Notes: generated by a model not told the origin, from the sequence alone. A stretch of DNA of 34,755 bases from Bog-756 sp036511155 (GCA_036511155.1 DATCCR010000027.1:1-34755), one strand, 5' to 3'; shown: positions 23,425-30,992, counted from the first letter of the stretch. A program made the numbers and translations.

Positions 23425-24621
23425 TTACTTCGAGACGATGACCGAGGAGCCGTGGCCGAACAGGCCCTGGTTGGCCGTGATGCCCACCTTGGCCCCCTCG
23501 ACCTGGCGCCCGGTGGCCTGGCCCCGCAGCTGCCAGACCAGCTCGCACACCTGGGCGATGGCCTGGGCCGGAATGGCCTCGCCGAAGCACGACAGTCCGC
23601 CCGATGCATTGACCGGGACCCTGCCGCCCAGTGTCGTGTCGCCGTCGCGGAGGAGCTTCTCGGCCTCGCCCTGCTTGCACAGGCCGATGTCCTCGTACCA
23701 GTCGAGTTCGAGGGCGGAGGATAGGTCGTAGACCTCGGCCAGGCTGATGTCCTCGGGGCCGATGCCGGCCTCCTCGTAGGCGGCCAGGGCCACCGACTCC
23801 TTGAACGTCGGGCCCACCGTCGATGCAGCTGCCGACGAGTCGGTCGAGAAGTTGGGCATCTCGATGATCGTCTGCGGGAACCGGGGAGTGACCGTGGAGA
23901 CGGCGTCGATGGTGACGAGGTCCTGGGCGCCGTGCTTCTTGGCGAACTCCATGGAGCAGAGCACCAGGGCGGCACCGCCGTCCGAGGTGGCGCAGATCTC
24001 GAGGAGGCGCAGGGGGTCGGCCACCATGGGGGAGGCGAGCACCTCTTCGGCCGTGACCTCCTTCTTGTACCGGGCATATGGGTTCTCCAGGCCGTGGCGG
24101 GCGTTCTTCACCTTGACGGCGGCGAAGTCGGCCTCGGTGGCGCCGAAGAGCTCCATCCGGCGGCGGGCATAGAGGGCGAAGTAGGTGGGGTTGGTGGCGC
24201 CCATGAGGTGGAAGCGCAGCCAGTCCGGGTCGTCCTTGCGGTCGCCGCCCACCGGCTTGAAGAAGCCTTTGGGAGTGGTGTCGGCTCCGACCACCAGGGC
24301 GACGTCGCACAGTCCGGCCAGGATCTGGGCCCGGGCGTTGTTGATGGCCTGGGCACCCGACGCGCAGGCGGCGTAGGCCGAGGAGACCCGGGCGCCGGTC
24401 CAGCCCAGGGCTTGGGCGAAGGTGGCTCCGGCGATGAAGCCGGGGTAGCCGTTGCGGATGGTGTCGGCCCCGGCCACGTACTGGATGTCCGTCCAGTCCA
24501 CGCCGGACTCCTTCAGGGCGTCGCCGGCGGCGGCCAGGCCGTACTCGACGAAGTTGCGGCCCCACTTGCCCCAGGGGTGCATGCCGGCACCGAGGACGGC
24601 GACCTTCTTGTCACTTGCCAC
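23425..24621 (-). CDS. Thiolase-fold lipid-transfer/Ltp-like protein (probable acyl-CoA aldolase or thiolase)
   Basis: A 398-residue thiolase-superfamily protein of the SCP2/Ltp type. The N-terminal AVLGAGMHPWGKWGRN is followed by the nucleophile-region Cys86 in SSAYAACASGAQAIN and NASGGLSCFGEAIPAQ (about 347-362) in place of the usual GGxxxxGHPxGATG. The C-terminal NQGLFGHGSSVIVS lacks the second thiolase Cys. With a DUF35 partner encoded directly upstream (2 nt between stop and start), this resembles Ltp/ChsH2-type pairs that cleave steroid side-chain acyl-CoA by retro-aldol chemistry. Substrate and reaction are inferred. The GTG at 24621 has AGGAGG just upstream, inside the end of the DUF35 gene. 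Confidence 0.83.
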   Translation of the reverse strand: MASDKKVAVLGAGMHPWGKWGRNFVEYGLAAAGDALKESGVDWTDIQYVAGADTIRNGYPGFIAGATFAQALGWTGARVSSAYAACASGAQAINNARAQILAGLCDVALVVGADTTPKGFFKPVGGDRKDDPDWLRFHLMGATNPTYFALYARRRMELFGATEADFAAVKVKNARHGLENPYARYKKEVTAEEVLASPMVADPLRLLEICATSDGGAALVLCSMEFAKKHGAQDLVTIDAVSTVTPRFPQTIIEMPNFSTDSSAAASTVGPTFKESVALAAYEEAGIGPEDISLAEVYDLSSALELDWYEDIGLCKQGEAEKLLRDGDTTLGGRVPVNASGGLSCFGEAIPAQAIAQVCELVWQLRGQATGRQVEGAKVGITANQGLFGHGSSVIVSK

Positions 24622-24623
24622 GT

Positions 24624-25079
24624 CTAGGCCTCCTGTCCGCTCGTCGTGCCCACCGGGCGCCACTTCCACACCATGTACTCGTGCTCGTCGTCCTCGTACA
24701 GCGTGTCGAGGACCAGCTCGACCTCGGTGCCGACGGTGAGGTCGTCGACGCCCACGCCAGGGACGACCTGGCCCATGACCACCATCTGCTCGGCGGCCAG
24801 CTCGACGGCGCAGATCGAGAAGGGGACGTAGGGGTCGGCGGCCACGTAGGGCTCGGGCGGCTGGTAGCCGGCGTCCGTGTAGGACCAGACCTTGCCGGTG
24901 CGGCTGAGGGGGACCTCGGCGAACTCCATCCCCTGGCAGCGGGGGTTCCGGCAGAAGTACGTCTCCTTCGGGAACGCGAAGTTGCCGCAGCTGGTGCACT
25001 TGGAGCCGAGCAGGGCAGGGGCCCGGTCGTCCATGGTGAACCAGCCCTCGATGGCGGGGACCCGTGTCTTGGTGGTCAT
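24624..25079 (-). CDS. DUF35 zinc-ribbon/OB-fold protein (Ltp partner)
   Basis: A 151-residue protein. The N-terminal rubredoxin-like zinc ribbon has Cys28, Cys31, Cys43 and Cys48 (CTSCGNFAFPKETYFCRNPRC), followed by an OB-fold (about 60-150; GKVWSYTDAGYQPPEPYVAADPYVPFSICAVEL). DUF35 proteins bind thiolase-like partners and acyl-CoA, and are required for activity of Ltp aldolases. The gene is first in a two-gene operon with the thiolase-fold gene. The ATG at 25079 is preceded by TAGGAT and 6 nt. A 15-bp inverted repeat overlaps that -10, so repression by a small-ligand regulator is likely. Confidence 0.88.
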   Translation of the reverse strand: MTTKTRVPAIEGWFTMDDRAPALLGSKCTSCGNFAFPKETYFCRNPRCQGMEFAEVPLSRTGKVWSYTDAGYQPPEPYVAADPYVPFSICAVELAAEQMVVMGQVVPGVGVDDLTVGTEVELVLDTLYEDDEHEYMVWKWRPVGTTSGQEA

Positions 25080-25085
25080 GGGCGA

Positions 25086-25091
25086 ATCCTA
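25086..25091 (-). promoter_or_regulatory. -10 element (TAGGAT) of the DUF35-thiolase operon
   Basis: On the minus strand TAGGAT is followed by exactly 6 nt and the ATG at 25079. It overlaps the left end of the inverted repeat at 25089-25103. Confidence 0.5.
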
Positions 25092-25103
25092 ACGGAGCGT
25101 CAG
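25089..25103. promoter_or_regulatory. Operator-like inverted repeat CTAACG-GAG-CGTCAG
   Basis: Six-base arms with one mismatch and a 3-bp spacer. It overlaps the -10 of the DUF35-thiolase operon, so a bound protein would block RNA polymerase. It is nearly the same as the site at 26555-26569 before the CoA-transferase gene. The form fits a TetR-type repressor; none is encoded in the window. Confidence 0.6.
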
Positions 25104-25250
25104 ATTTGCCGACAGGTGAGGCCACCCACGCCGGCGTGCCGAACGGAGATGTCTGGGCAGACTGCGGACGCACGGTGTCGTGTACACGAACGCCTTGGTG
25201 AGGTCATGCCCCGGTAACGGCTGGTGCCACCGGGACGAGTCGTCGGGCCG

Positions 25251-26498
25251 TCAATCGGCTGGTGGTCCGCCGAGCCCGCCCTTGGCCCGCGACGCCTCGA
25301 TCCGGGCGACGTCCCATCCGAGCAGGTCGGCGAGGACCTCGTCGGTGTGCTGGCCGACGGTGGGGGCGTGGGTGGGTACCGGCATCTGCTCGCCGATGAA
25401 CTTGATGGGAGAACCCAGCTGCTCGGCACCGAGCTGCTCCACCGGGTACCAGCGGAACCGGTCCTGGAACTGGGGGTCCTGGGCGATGGTCTTGGGAGAG
25501 TTGACCGGAGCCACCGGAAAGTTCTTCTCGGTCCCGAAGTCGATCCACTCGGTGCCCGTCCGGGTCCGGAAGATGTCGCGCAACTCGGTCCGGAGTTCGA
25601 GGTTGCCGACCGCGTGGTCCGCGAACTTCGAGCCCGGCCACCTGTCGAACAGGTCCATCCGGTCGACCGCCTCGCAGAAGTTCTTCCAAAGGGACTGCTC
25701 CGAGGCCATGAACAGGACGTACCGGCCGTCGGCGGCCTCGTAGACCTGGTAGCGGACGCCGTGGATCATGCCGCCCGTGCCCGGGTCGCGGCGTTCGTAG
25801 TTGTCGGACTTGTTGCCGGTGACCTCGGACTCGGGCCGTTCGTAGGCCTTCCAGGTCTCACTCCGGTACCAGTCCATGGCCGCCGCGGCGTCGGACTGGG
25901 CGATCTCCAGGTAGGAACCCTCACCGGTCAACTTGGCTCGGAGCACGGCGGCCATGATGCCGAGCGCTCCGAAGAGGGGTCCGGCGTGGATGCCCATCGA
26001 CGCGTGCTCGGGCAGGTAGGAGAAGCCGTCCTCGTTGACCTGTGGGGTGACGATGCCGGCCCAGGTGTCGAAGGCCACCCCGTGGGCGGGCAGATCCTTG
26101 TACGGACCCGTCATGCCGTAGCCGGAGATGGTGCAGAACACGATGTCGGGTTTGATGGCGACCAGGTCGTCGTAGCCGACGCCCCGTCGGGCCAAGACGC
26201 CGGGACGGCCGGCCTCGACTACCACGTCGCAGGTCTTGGCCAACTCCTTGAAGGTGGCCACGTCCTCCTCGGTGCGGAGGTCCATGACGATGGAGCGCTT
26301 GCCGCGGTTGAGGTGGAGATGCATGAGGGAGACGCCCTCGACGATGGGCCAGGTCATCTCCCGGATGTAGTCACCCGCCGGCGGCTCCACCTTGATCACC
26401 TCGGCGCCCAGATCGATGAGGGGCATGGTGATGGCGGCCGGCCCGAGGGCCGAGACCTCGAGGATGCGGATGCCGTGGAGGGGGGCGTCGGTGGGCAT
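25251..26498 (-). CDS. CaiB/BaiF family (class III) CoA-transferase
   Basis: A 415-residue protein of the family III CoA-transferase fold. The N-terminal GIRILEVSALGPAAITMPLIDLGAEVIKVEPPAGD is typical, followed by LNRGKRSIVMDLR (63-75), FCTISGYGMTGPY (121-133) and the C-terminal FPVAPVNSPKTIAQDPQF. The family moves CoA between carboxylic acids or epimerises acyl-CoA. The conserved catalytic Asp is not obvious at its expected place (near residues 165-172, EHASMGIHAG), so the reaction is uncertain. ATG 26498 has AGGAG 6 nt upstream. The shared operator with the thiolase operon suggests one acyl-CoA pathway. Confidence 0.87.
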   Translation of the reverse strand: MPTDAPLHGIRILEVSALGPAAITMPLIDLGAEVIKVEPPAGDYIREMTWPIVEGVSLMHLHLNRGKRSIVMDLRTEEDVATFKELAKTCDVVVEAGRPGVLARRGVGYDDLVAIKPDIVFCTISGYGMTGPYKDLPAHGVAFDTWAGIVTPQVNEDGFSYLPEHASMGIHAGPLFGALGIMAAVLRAKLTGEGSYLEIAQSDAAAAMDWYRSETWKAYERPESEVTGNKSDNYERRDPGTGGMIHGVRYQVYEAADGRYVLFMASEQSLWKNFCEAVDRMDLFDRWPGSKFADHAVGNLELRTELRDIFRTRTGTEWIDFGTEKNFPVAPVNSPKTIAQDPQFQDRFRWYPVEQLGAEQLGSPIKFIGEQMPVPTHAPTVGQHTDEVLADLLGWDVARIEASRAKGGLGGPPAD

Positions 26499-26547
26499 GG
26501 AGTCTCCTGGAGAAGGTCGAGGGACGGAGAGGTCACCTGGGATGAGG

Positions 26548-26553
26548 ACATTA
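26548..26553 (-). promoter_or_regulatory. -10 element (TAATGT) of the CoA-transferase gene
   Basis: TAATGT on the minus strand lies 49 nt before the ATG at 26498. The perfect inverted repeat at 26555-26569 stands directly upstream, between -10 and -35. Confidence 0.4.
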
Positions 26554-26554
26554 C

Positions 26555-26569
26555 CTGACGGATCGTCAG
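26555..26569. promoter_or_regulatory. Operator-like inverted repeat CTGACG-GAT-CGTCAG
   Basis: Perfect 6-bp arms around a 3-bp spacer, placed 1 bp upstream of the probable -10 of the CoA-transferase gene. It differs by only one arm base from the site at 25089-25103. Probably bound by a TetR-family acyl-CoA-responsive repressor encoded elsewhere. Confidence 0.65.
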
Positions 26570-26693
26570 AAACGCACGGGTGAGGGCGCCGTGGAAAGGC
26601 GCACGTGGGGTCGGATAGAGTGGGCGACCGCTTCGCGGACAGGTGGAGGGATCCGAGTGATCGATTCCATGCCGGTCGGCGGTGGTGTGACCA

Positions 26694-26770
26694 GCGCTCG
26701 TAGCTCAACGGATTAGAGCATCTGACTACGGATCAGAAGGTTGCAGGTTCGAATCCTGCCGAGCGCACCA
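26694..26770 (+). tRNA. tRNA-Arg (anticodon ACG)
   Basis: A full cloverleaf can be drawn. The acceptor GCGCTCG pairs with CGAGCGC; the D-arm is GCTC/GAGC; the anticodon stem TCTGA/TCAGA carries loop CTACGGA with anticodon ACG; the T-arm is GCAGG/CCTGC with loop TTCGAAT. A is the discriminator base and CCA is encoded. A34 is expected to be edited to inosine by TadA, so it reads CGU/CGC/CGA. The coding style changes to its right, which makes it a candidate integration site. Confidence 0.97.
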
Positions 26771-27149
26771 GAGTTCTGACGGTGTTATCCCTGGTCAGGA
26801 GCAAATCCTGCCGAAGGGGAGACGTCCGCCCCATCGCTTCCCGCGTGTTCGCCTTGGCGAGTTGATCGACTCTCTGACCCGACCCCAGTAGCTGGTCAAA
26901 TGGTTCTGACACGCTGGCCATGCCGTGATCCTCGTACCAACTACTGGTCCGGTCATCCAAGATCTGACAACCCTGAGCCGGAACCGAACATCGCACCCGT
27001 CCATCGAGGACGCCGCACGCCCGGCGGCTATCGAACAGGGCCTCTTGCGGCGCGTGAGGGCATCGCCATCGGCCGAGGGTGGCTAGAACTCCGACCCCGA
27101 GCGATTGTGGAACCCGATCTGTCTCATCGTCCGGAATATGCTCGACTCC
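26771..27149. other. Gene-poor stretch after tRNA-Arg
   Basis: Nearly 380 bp without a convincing gene. It holds a second copy (26804-26814) of the 11 bases AATCCTGCCGA from the tRNA T-arm/acceptor side (26752-26762), which also forms the right arm of a small hairpin (CAGGA/TCCTG). Open frames here are short or run antisense through the tRNA and look like chance. Confidence 0.4.
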
Positions 27150-27797
27150 ATGCTCGCCACCCTGACCGCCCCGACCCTGGTAGCTCGGGGCATGCTTCGG
27201 GATGCGTCGCACTTCCAGTGGTCGACGATCATGTTCTTGGCCATCGTGGCCTACATCTACACGGTGGAAGTCGAACATCGCCGGTGGTCTGTCATCCTGG
27301 CCGGGCTATCGCTCTGGTTGATGGACTGGTTCAACGAGCTGATCAACTCGGCCGTCCTGCACGTGTCCAACCACGCCGCGCTCTGGACGGTTACGGGGAA
27401 CACCAGCTACCTCATCCTGATCGGCCTGTCCATTGAGATCTCGTTCTTCTTCGCCATCCTCGGCATCATCTTCGTCAAGCTCCTGCCAGCTGACCGGCAT
27501 CAGCGCTACTTCGGCGTTCCAAACCGCGTTGTGTATGTTCTCGCGCTTTCGCTGGTCTGCGTCTGCGTGGAGATTGTGCTCAACGCCATCGGCGTCCTCA
27601 ACTGGGCCTACTGGTGGTGGAATGTCCCCTTCATTCCCCTGATTGTCATCTTCGGCTATGCGACATTCTTCGCCGTGGCCGCATGGGTCTACGACATGGG
27701 TGAGAACCACCGCAGGCAGCTGATGGTCGTGGGTGGCATCGCCGCCGTCGATGCCCTGCTCGCCCTAGGGCTCGGTCTCGCCGGCTGGCTCTCCTGA
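27150..27797 (+). CDS. Polytopic membrane protein of unknown function
   Basis: A 215-residue hydrophobic protein with about six to seven TM segments, seen at STIMFLAIVAYIYTV, VILAGLSLWLMDWFNELI, LILIGLSIEISFFFAILGIIFVKLL, VVYVLALSLVCVCVEIVLNAIGVL, VPFIPLIVIFGYATFFAVAAWVY and VVGGIAAVDALLALGLGLAG. Acidic and aromatic residues within the membrane region (DWFNEL, CVEIVLN, NWAYWWWN) could form a polar site, but I do not recognise the family. Base composition is visibly less GC-rich than the genes left of the tRNA. The ATG at 27150 is preceded by TATGCT and 7 nt; ATG 27138 and TTG 27105 in the same frame are alternatives. Confidence 0.75.
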   Translation: MLATLTAPTLVARGMLRDASHFQWSTIMFLAIVAYIYTVEVEHRRWSVILAGLSLWLMDWFNELINSAVLHVSNHAALWTVTGNTSYLILIGLSIEISFFFAILGIIFVKLLPADRHQRYFGVPNRVVYVLALSLVCVCVEIVLNAIGVLNWAYWWWNVPFIPLIVIFGYATFFAVAAWVYDMGENHRRQLMVVGGIAAVDALLALGLGLAGWLS

Positions 27798-27929
27798 ACA
27801 TCCAGCGGCTTTCATCAGCCCGAAGGGACTGGGCTCTGGAGATTGCCAATGCTGACGCACTCGAAGCGCTCAGCTTCCCAAGTCGAGCACCGGCAGTCCG
27901 TCCTCGGTTGGTCGAGCTGAGGGCGTCGA

Positions 27930-28853
27930 TCACCTGGCGTGCGTGTACTCGTAGACCGTGGTGTGGAGGATGCACGATCCTGGTTGGATGATTTCCACCC
28001 GCAGCGTGCCAGACGCGACGTCGTAGTCGACGCCCTCCGCCTCGGGGGTACCAGTGCAGGTGCTCCTTTGGGGAATCGAGCCGAGGTCGACGACGTGACC
28101 GGTCAACGTCCTGCCGCTCAGCGCACGCGGCAGGACCACCTCCAACAGCGGCTTCTGATTCGAGAACAGCGTCCGGCTGCTGTCGTCCGACGCGCAGATG
28201 AGTGTGGTCGTCGAGGTGAAGTCACAGCCCTGGACGTAGCTCACCTTGTGATCGAGCCTGATGTAGCCCACCAACGGAAGCTGGCCGCCTCGAGGGGATG
28301 TCCGATGATCCAGGTAGGGGGTCGGATAGATCTGCAGATGGCTCATGGTGTCCCATTCGCCGGACACCATCCACTGTGCGCCGGGGGCGACCGTGTCGAA
28401 GGAGTTGTTGTACTCCTCGCCGGCCACCAGCGCATGGGTGTACTGAACGGTCGTGCCGGACGGCGTCGTCACCAGGTACATCTTCGAATGCCCCGAGCTC
28501 GGCCCCTGGTAGGCGTCGACGATGTAGCCCCGGGTCGAATCGGGATCGCCGATGTGCCCCCAACCCTCGGCGGCCAAATCGGCGGGGACCGAGGTCAGTC
28601 CCCGATAGAGCAGATAGCTGGCGGCACCCGGTGGGACGACCGTGGTCAGGCCCTCACTGGCGGTCAGACTGCTCTCGTCGTAGCTGCCGATCTCCCGCCA
28701 ATTGGCGATGCCCGACTGCGACACGGGCTTGGTGGGTCCGCTGCTCCTTGGCACAGTGGAGAGTGGTGCTGCCTGTGTCGTGCACCCGGCGAGGAGGAGC
28801 CCCACTACGGCCAGTCCGATCCATCGGACCCGGGTGCCGGGCGAGCCGGTCAT
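27930..28853 (-). CDS. Putative lipoprotein of unknown function
   Basis: A 307-residue protein. The signal sequence WIGLAVVGLLLAGC ends in lipobox LAGC (21-24), with Cys24 to be lipidated. The exported part is rich in beta-type segments, with TTPSGTTVQYTH, YNNSFDTVAPGAQWMVSGEWDTMSHLQIYPTP and YIRLDHKVSYVQGCDFTSTTTLICASDD, and has four Cys in the C-terminal half that may pair. No catalytic motif is recognised; parts recall secreted beta-propeller or substrate-binding proteins, but this is not safe. It is transcribed away from the sulfotransferase gene, with two palindromes in the shared upstream region. No strong ribosome site precedes the ATG at 28853. Confidence 0.75.
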   Translation of the reverse strand: MTGSPGTRVRWIGLAVVGLLLAGCTTQAAPLSTVPRSSGPTKPVSQSGIANWREIGSYDESSLTASEGLTTVVPPGAASYLLYRGLTSVPADLAAEGWGHIGDPDSTRGYIVDAYQGPSSGHSKMYLVTTPSGTTVQYTHALVAGEEYNNSFDTVAPGAQWMVSGEWDTMSHLQIYPTPYLDHRTSPRGGQLPLVGYIRLDHKVSYVQGCDFTSTTTLICASDDSSRTLFSNQKPLLEVVLPRALSGRTLTGHVVDLGSIPQRSTCTGTPEAEGVDYDVASGTLRVEIIQPGSCILHTTVYEYTHAR

Positions 28854-28934
28854 TGCTCTGCGTCCGGGTGCGGGATGGCGATCATCGAGTCATCATCGCA
28901 CCAGTGAGGCGGCCGGAGCGTGTCCGGGAGTGTG

Positions 28935-28953
28935 CTCAGCTGGTCCAGCTGAG
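28935..28953. promoter_or_regulatory. Inverted repeat CTCAGCTG-gtc-CAGCTGAG
   Basis: Perfect 8-bp arms with a 3-bp centre, in the region between the divergent lipoprotein and sulfotransferase genes. Its size and symmetry fit a dimeric regulator site. Which of the two genes it controls is not clear. Confidence 0.5.
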
Positions 28954-28981
28954 AACCTGCCGAGTACGGATGGGGCCGTCC

Positions 28982-28995
28982 CGTGGAATTCCACG
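28982..28995. promoter_or_regulatory. 14-bp perfect palindrome CGTGGAATTCCACG
   Basis: It lies 4 bp before the -10 (TATGAT, 29000-29005) of the sulfotransferase gene, inside the -10/-35 spacer, a position typical for a repressor operator. Confidence 0.5.
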
Positions 28996-28999
28996 TCCC

Positions 29000-29005
29000 T
29001 ATGAT
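29000..29005 (+). promoter_or_regulatory. -10 element (TATGAT) of the sulfotransferase gene
   Basis: TATGAT is close to the consensus -10 and lies 8 nt before the ATG at 29014, with no ribosome site between. Probably a leaderless or near-leaderless start. Confidence 0.5.
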
Positions 29006-29013
29006 GCGTCCCC

Positions 29014-29943
29014 ATGACCCCGAACCCGCCCGAACGGACCAGGGAATATCGAAACCATCACCTAGACAGCACGCGATGGGACTCGTTCATTGCCCGGGAT
29101 GACGACATCATCATCACGACCGCCTATAAGGCCGGGACGACCTGGACACAGCGGATTCTTGCTGCACTTGTCCTCGGATCAGGCCCGCTGTACGCAACCC
29201 TCAATGAGATCTCGCCATGGATCGACGCGCGCTGGATGGGGCCGATCGAGTTCACGATCGCTTCACTTGAGGCCCAGAGGCACCGCCGCTTCGTTAAGAG
29301 CCACCTGGCGGCTGACGGACTGCGTTACATCCCCGAAGCGAAGTACATCGTCGTCGGCCGGGACACTCGGGATGTGTTCATGTCGCTGTTCAATCACTAT
29401 TCGGCCTACAACGACACAATGTACGAGTTGGCAAACGATGCCGATCGACCTGGACCGGAGTTCCCACGCTGTCCGGCCTCGCCGCGCGAGCTGTGGCCGC
29501 ATTGGATCGGAGAGGGTTGGTTCGAGTGGGAGTCCGATGGTTGGCCGTTCTGGTCCCACCACCACCACCTGTCGACCTGGTGGGATGTTCGCGATCTCCC
29601 CAATGTCCTGTTTGTTCACTTTGGAGATCTGAAGGGCAATCCCGAAGCCGAGATGCGACGAATCGCCTCCTTCTGCGACATCTCGATCCAAGAGGAGGCG
29701 TGGCCGGGGCTAGTCGCGAGCGTCGGGCTCGACGCCATGCGTACCGAGGCCCTACTTCTGGGTGATCACATGGCTCTTGTCTTCGACGGTGGGGCCGAGC
29801 GCTTCTTCTTCAAGGGGGATAGCGGCAGATGGCGCGGCGAACTCACCGAGGACGACCTCGCCCTCTACGAAGCTGCGGCGTCAACTCTCGACCCACTGCT
29901 CCGACGTTGGCTTGAGGGCGGTCGCCACGCTGTCAGGATGTGA
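29014..29943 (+). CDS. PAPS-dependent sulfotransferase
   Basis: A 309-residue cytosolic-type sulfotransferase (Sulfotransfer_1). The 5'-phosphosulfate loop TAYKAGTTW lies at 36-44 and KSH with candidate base His97 at 95-97. The 3'-phosphate site has Arg116 and Ser124 in VVGRDTRDVFMSLFNHY, and FFKGDSGRWRGELT (266-278) corresponds to the C-terminal KGxxGxWK loop of the family. It would transfer sulfate from PAPS to a hydroxyl of an unknown acceptor. No signal peptide. The gene is clearly less GC-rich than the left half of the window and sits in the accessory region, so horizontal origin is plausible. Confidence 0.92.
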   Translation: MTPNPPERTREYRNHHLDSTRWDSFIARDDDIIITTAYKAGTTWTQRILAALVLGSGPLYATLNEISPWIDARWMGPIEFTIASLEAQRHRRFVKSHLAADGLRYIPEAKYIVVGRDTRDVFMSLFNHYSAYNDTMYELANDADRPGPEFPRCPASPRELWPHWIGEGWFEWESDGWPFWSHHHHLSTWWDVRDLPNVLFVHFGDLKGNPEAEMRRIASFCDISIQEEAWPGLVASVGLDAMRTEALLLGDHMALVFDGGAERFFFKGDSGRWRGELTEDDLALYEAAASTLDPLLRRWLEGGRHAVRM

Positions 29944-30286
29944 ACCAAGTAGGAGACCCCAGATGTGAACGCGTGAACCTCGGGAACGAAAGTTCGATCG
30001 AATGCAGAAGCCACGGGAATGCCTTGCCATCAAAGTCCACGTGCCCCAAGACACCGGCCACGTCCAGGGCTCGTGTAGTCAGAGACCGGCTTCAGATCCT
30101 CAGCTTTGCAGGCGGAGGTTGAGTTCTGAGTGCTCAGATCCAGCGATTGCCGAACGAAGCGGCCCTGGGCGCATCGGTGGGCAGAGCGAACCCGAGGAGC
30201 CGTCCGGGCCCGTCTCCGCAGTAGAGCGCGACCATGCGCCGGCGATTGCCGGCACATGGTCGTCGTGACGTCGCGTCAGAACGCCT
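29944..30286. other. Intergenic stretch without a supported gene
   Basis: About 340 bp between the convergent sulfotransferase and VOC genes. Apart from the hairpin at 30229-30262 I see only short open frames, such as a 33-codon minus-strand one starting in the hairpin, none with a recognisable product. Confidence 0.5.
30229..30262. terminator. Long hairpin downstream of the VOC gene
   Basis: CGACCATG (30229-30236) pairs with CATGGTCG (30255-30262), and GCCGGC (30238-30243) pairs with GCCGGC (30248-30253) around a GATT loop, with a single mismatch (C37/A54) between the two stem blocks. It starts 24 nt beyond the VOC stop. No U-tract. Probably a terminator, possibly bidirectional. Confidence 0.5.
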
Positions 30287-30670
30287 TCACTCCGGTTGGA
30301 ACACCGCGATGGTGTTCCCGTCGGGATCCTTGAACCAGGCCGAGCGTCCGATGCCGGGCGACGTGACGATGTGGTCGACCGTCTTGAACGACTCCGTGTC
30401 GTACTCCTCGAACACCACGCCGTTCGAGGCAAGCATCGAGACGTCCTTGTCGATGTCGGTCGACCAGAAGCGCACCTGGGTGTGGTCGGCCTTGTTGCCT
30501 GCACCTCGGCCGTAGATGAGCACCGACGTTCCATCGGCAGACTCGAAGAGGAGATGGTTCTTGATCGTCTCGGGTGAGAGTGTGAGCCCGACCTTCGTCT
30601 CGTAGAAGCGTTGACTCCTCTCCAGGTCAGTCGAGACGAGTACTGCCGAGATCCGGTTGTTCGAGAGCAT
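30287..30670 (-). CDS. VOC (glyoxalase/bleomycin-resistance fold) family protein
   Basis: A 127-residue single-domain vicinal-oxygen-chelate protein with paired beta-alpha-beta-beta-beta units: ISAVLVSTDLERSQRFYETKVGLTLS at the N-terminus and IGRSAWFKDPDGNTIAVFQPE at the C-terminus. Metal ligands cannot be assigned with confidence: the usual N-terminal His is replaced (SAVLVST), but a Glu near the C-terminal end is present. It could be a dioxygenase-, isomerase- or binding-type member. An AGGGGGG ribosome site 8-9 nt before the ATG at 30670 sets the start. It is second in a two-gene operon behind the ABM-like gene, divergent from a MarR regulator. Confidence 0.85.
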   Translation of the reverse strand: MLSNNRISAVLVSTDLERSQRFYETKVGLTLSPETIKNHLLFESADGTSVLIYGRGAGNKADHTQVRFWSTDIDKDVSMLASNGVVFEEYDTESFKTVDHIVTSPGIGRSAWFKDPDGNTIAVFQPE

Positions 30671-30707
30671 GTGTTCGCCCCCCTTTCTGTTCAGAGTGGC
30701 GGTGCCG

Positions 30708-30992
30708 CTAAGGAAGCAGGGTGGAGACGTCGATCTCGGTCTCCTCGGGAGGAGACGCGAATCCGCCCTCTATCCCTGCCTGCATGCGCGGCATGAGGAT
30801 GCCGTCGCGGAACTGCTCCCAGCTCTCCTTCGACTCGTGCACGGCCACGATGGTCCACCCGTCCGGCGACGCGCCGGCTGCGTGGAAGATCTGACCGTCG
30901 GGGAGCCCGTTCGGCGGATGCACCGCTCCGGTCGACGCCTTGTAGTTCGCCTCGGTGCCGCCGGGGAAGTGGTGGATGATCGCGAATGCCAT
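30708..30992 (-). CDS. Small dimeric alpha/beta-barrel (ABM-like) protein
   Basis: A 94-residue protein: MAFAIIHHFPGGTEANYKAS, then PDGQIFHAAGASPDGWTIVAVHESKESWEQFRDGILMPRM. This is the ferredoxin-like dimeric barrel pattern of antibiotic-biosynthesis-monooxygenase-like and related stress proteins. No cofactor motif; it may be a quinol monooxygenase, an isomerase or a binding protein. The ATG at 30992 is chosen because AGGAGG lies 6-11 nt upstream; the longer frame to 31046 would cross the promoter and operator. It is co-transcribed with the VOC gene (38 bp apart) and divergent from the MarR gene, which probably represses it. Confidence 0.78.
   Translation of the reverse strand: MAFAIIHHFPGGTEANYKASTGAVHPPNGLPDGQIFHAAGASPDGWTIVAVHESKESWEQFRDGILMPRMQAGIEGGFASPPEETEIDVSTLLP

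Noticed and set aside
26804..26814. Full attachment-site repeat for an element in tRNA-Arg
   Set aside because: Only 11 bases match the tRNA 3' part and they also belong to a small hairpin; too short to call an att site, so it is only mentioned as a hint.
26733..27278. 181-codon minus-strand frame ending in SAGFEPATF
   Set aside because: Its C-terminus is the antisense of the tRNA-Arg T-arm, a common artefact; the remainder has no recognisable protein.
30135..30236. 33-codon minus-strand frame starting inside the hairpin after the VOC gene
   Set aside because: No ribosome site, no homologous motif, and its start codon is part of the hairpin stem.
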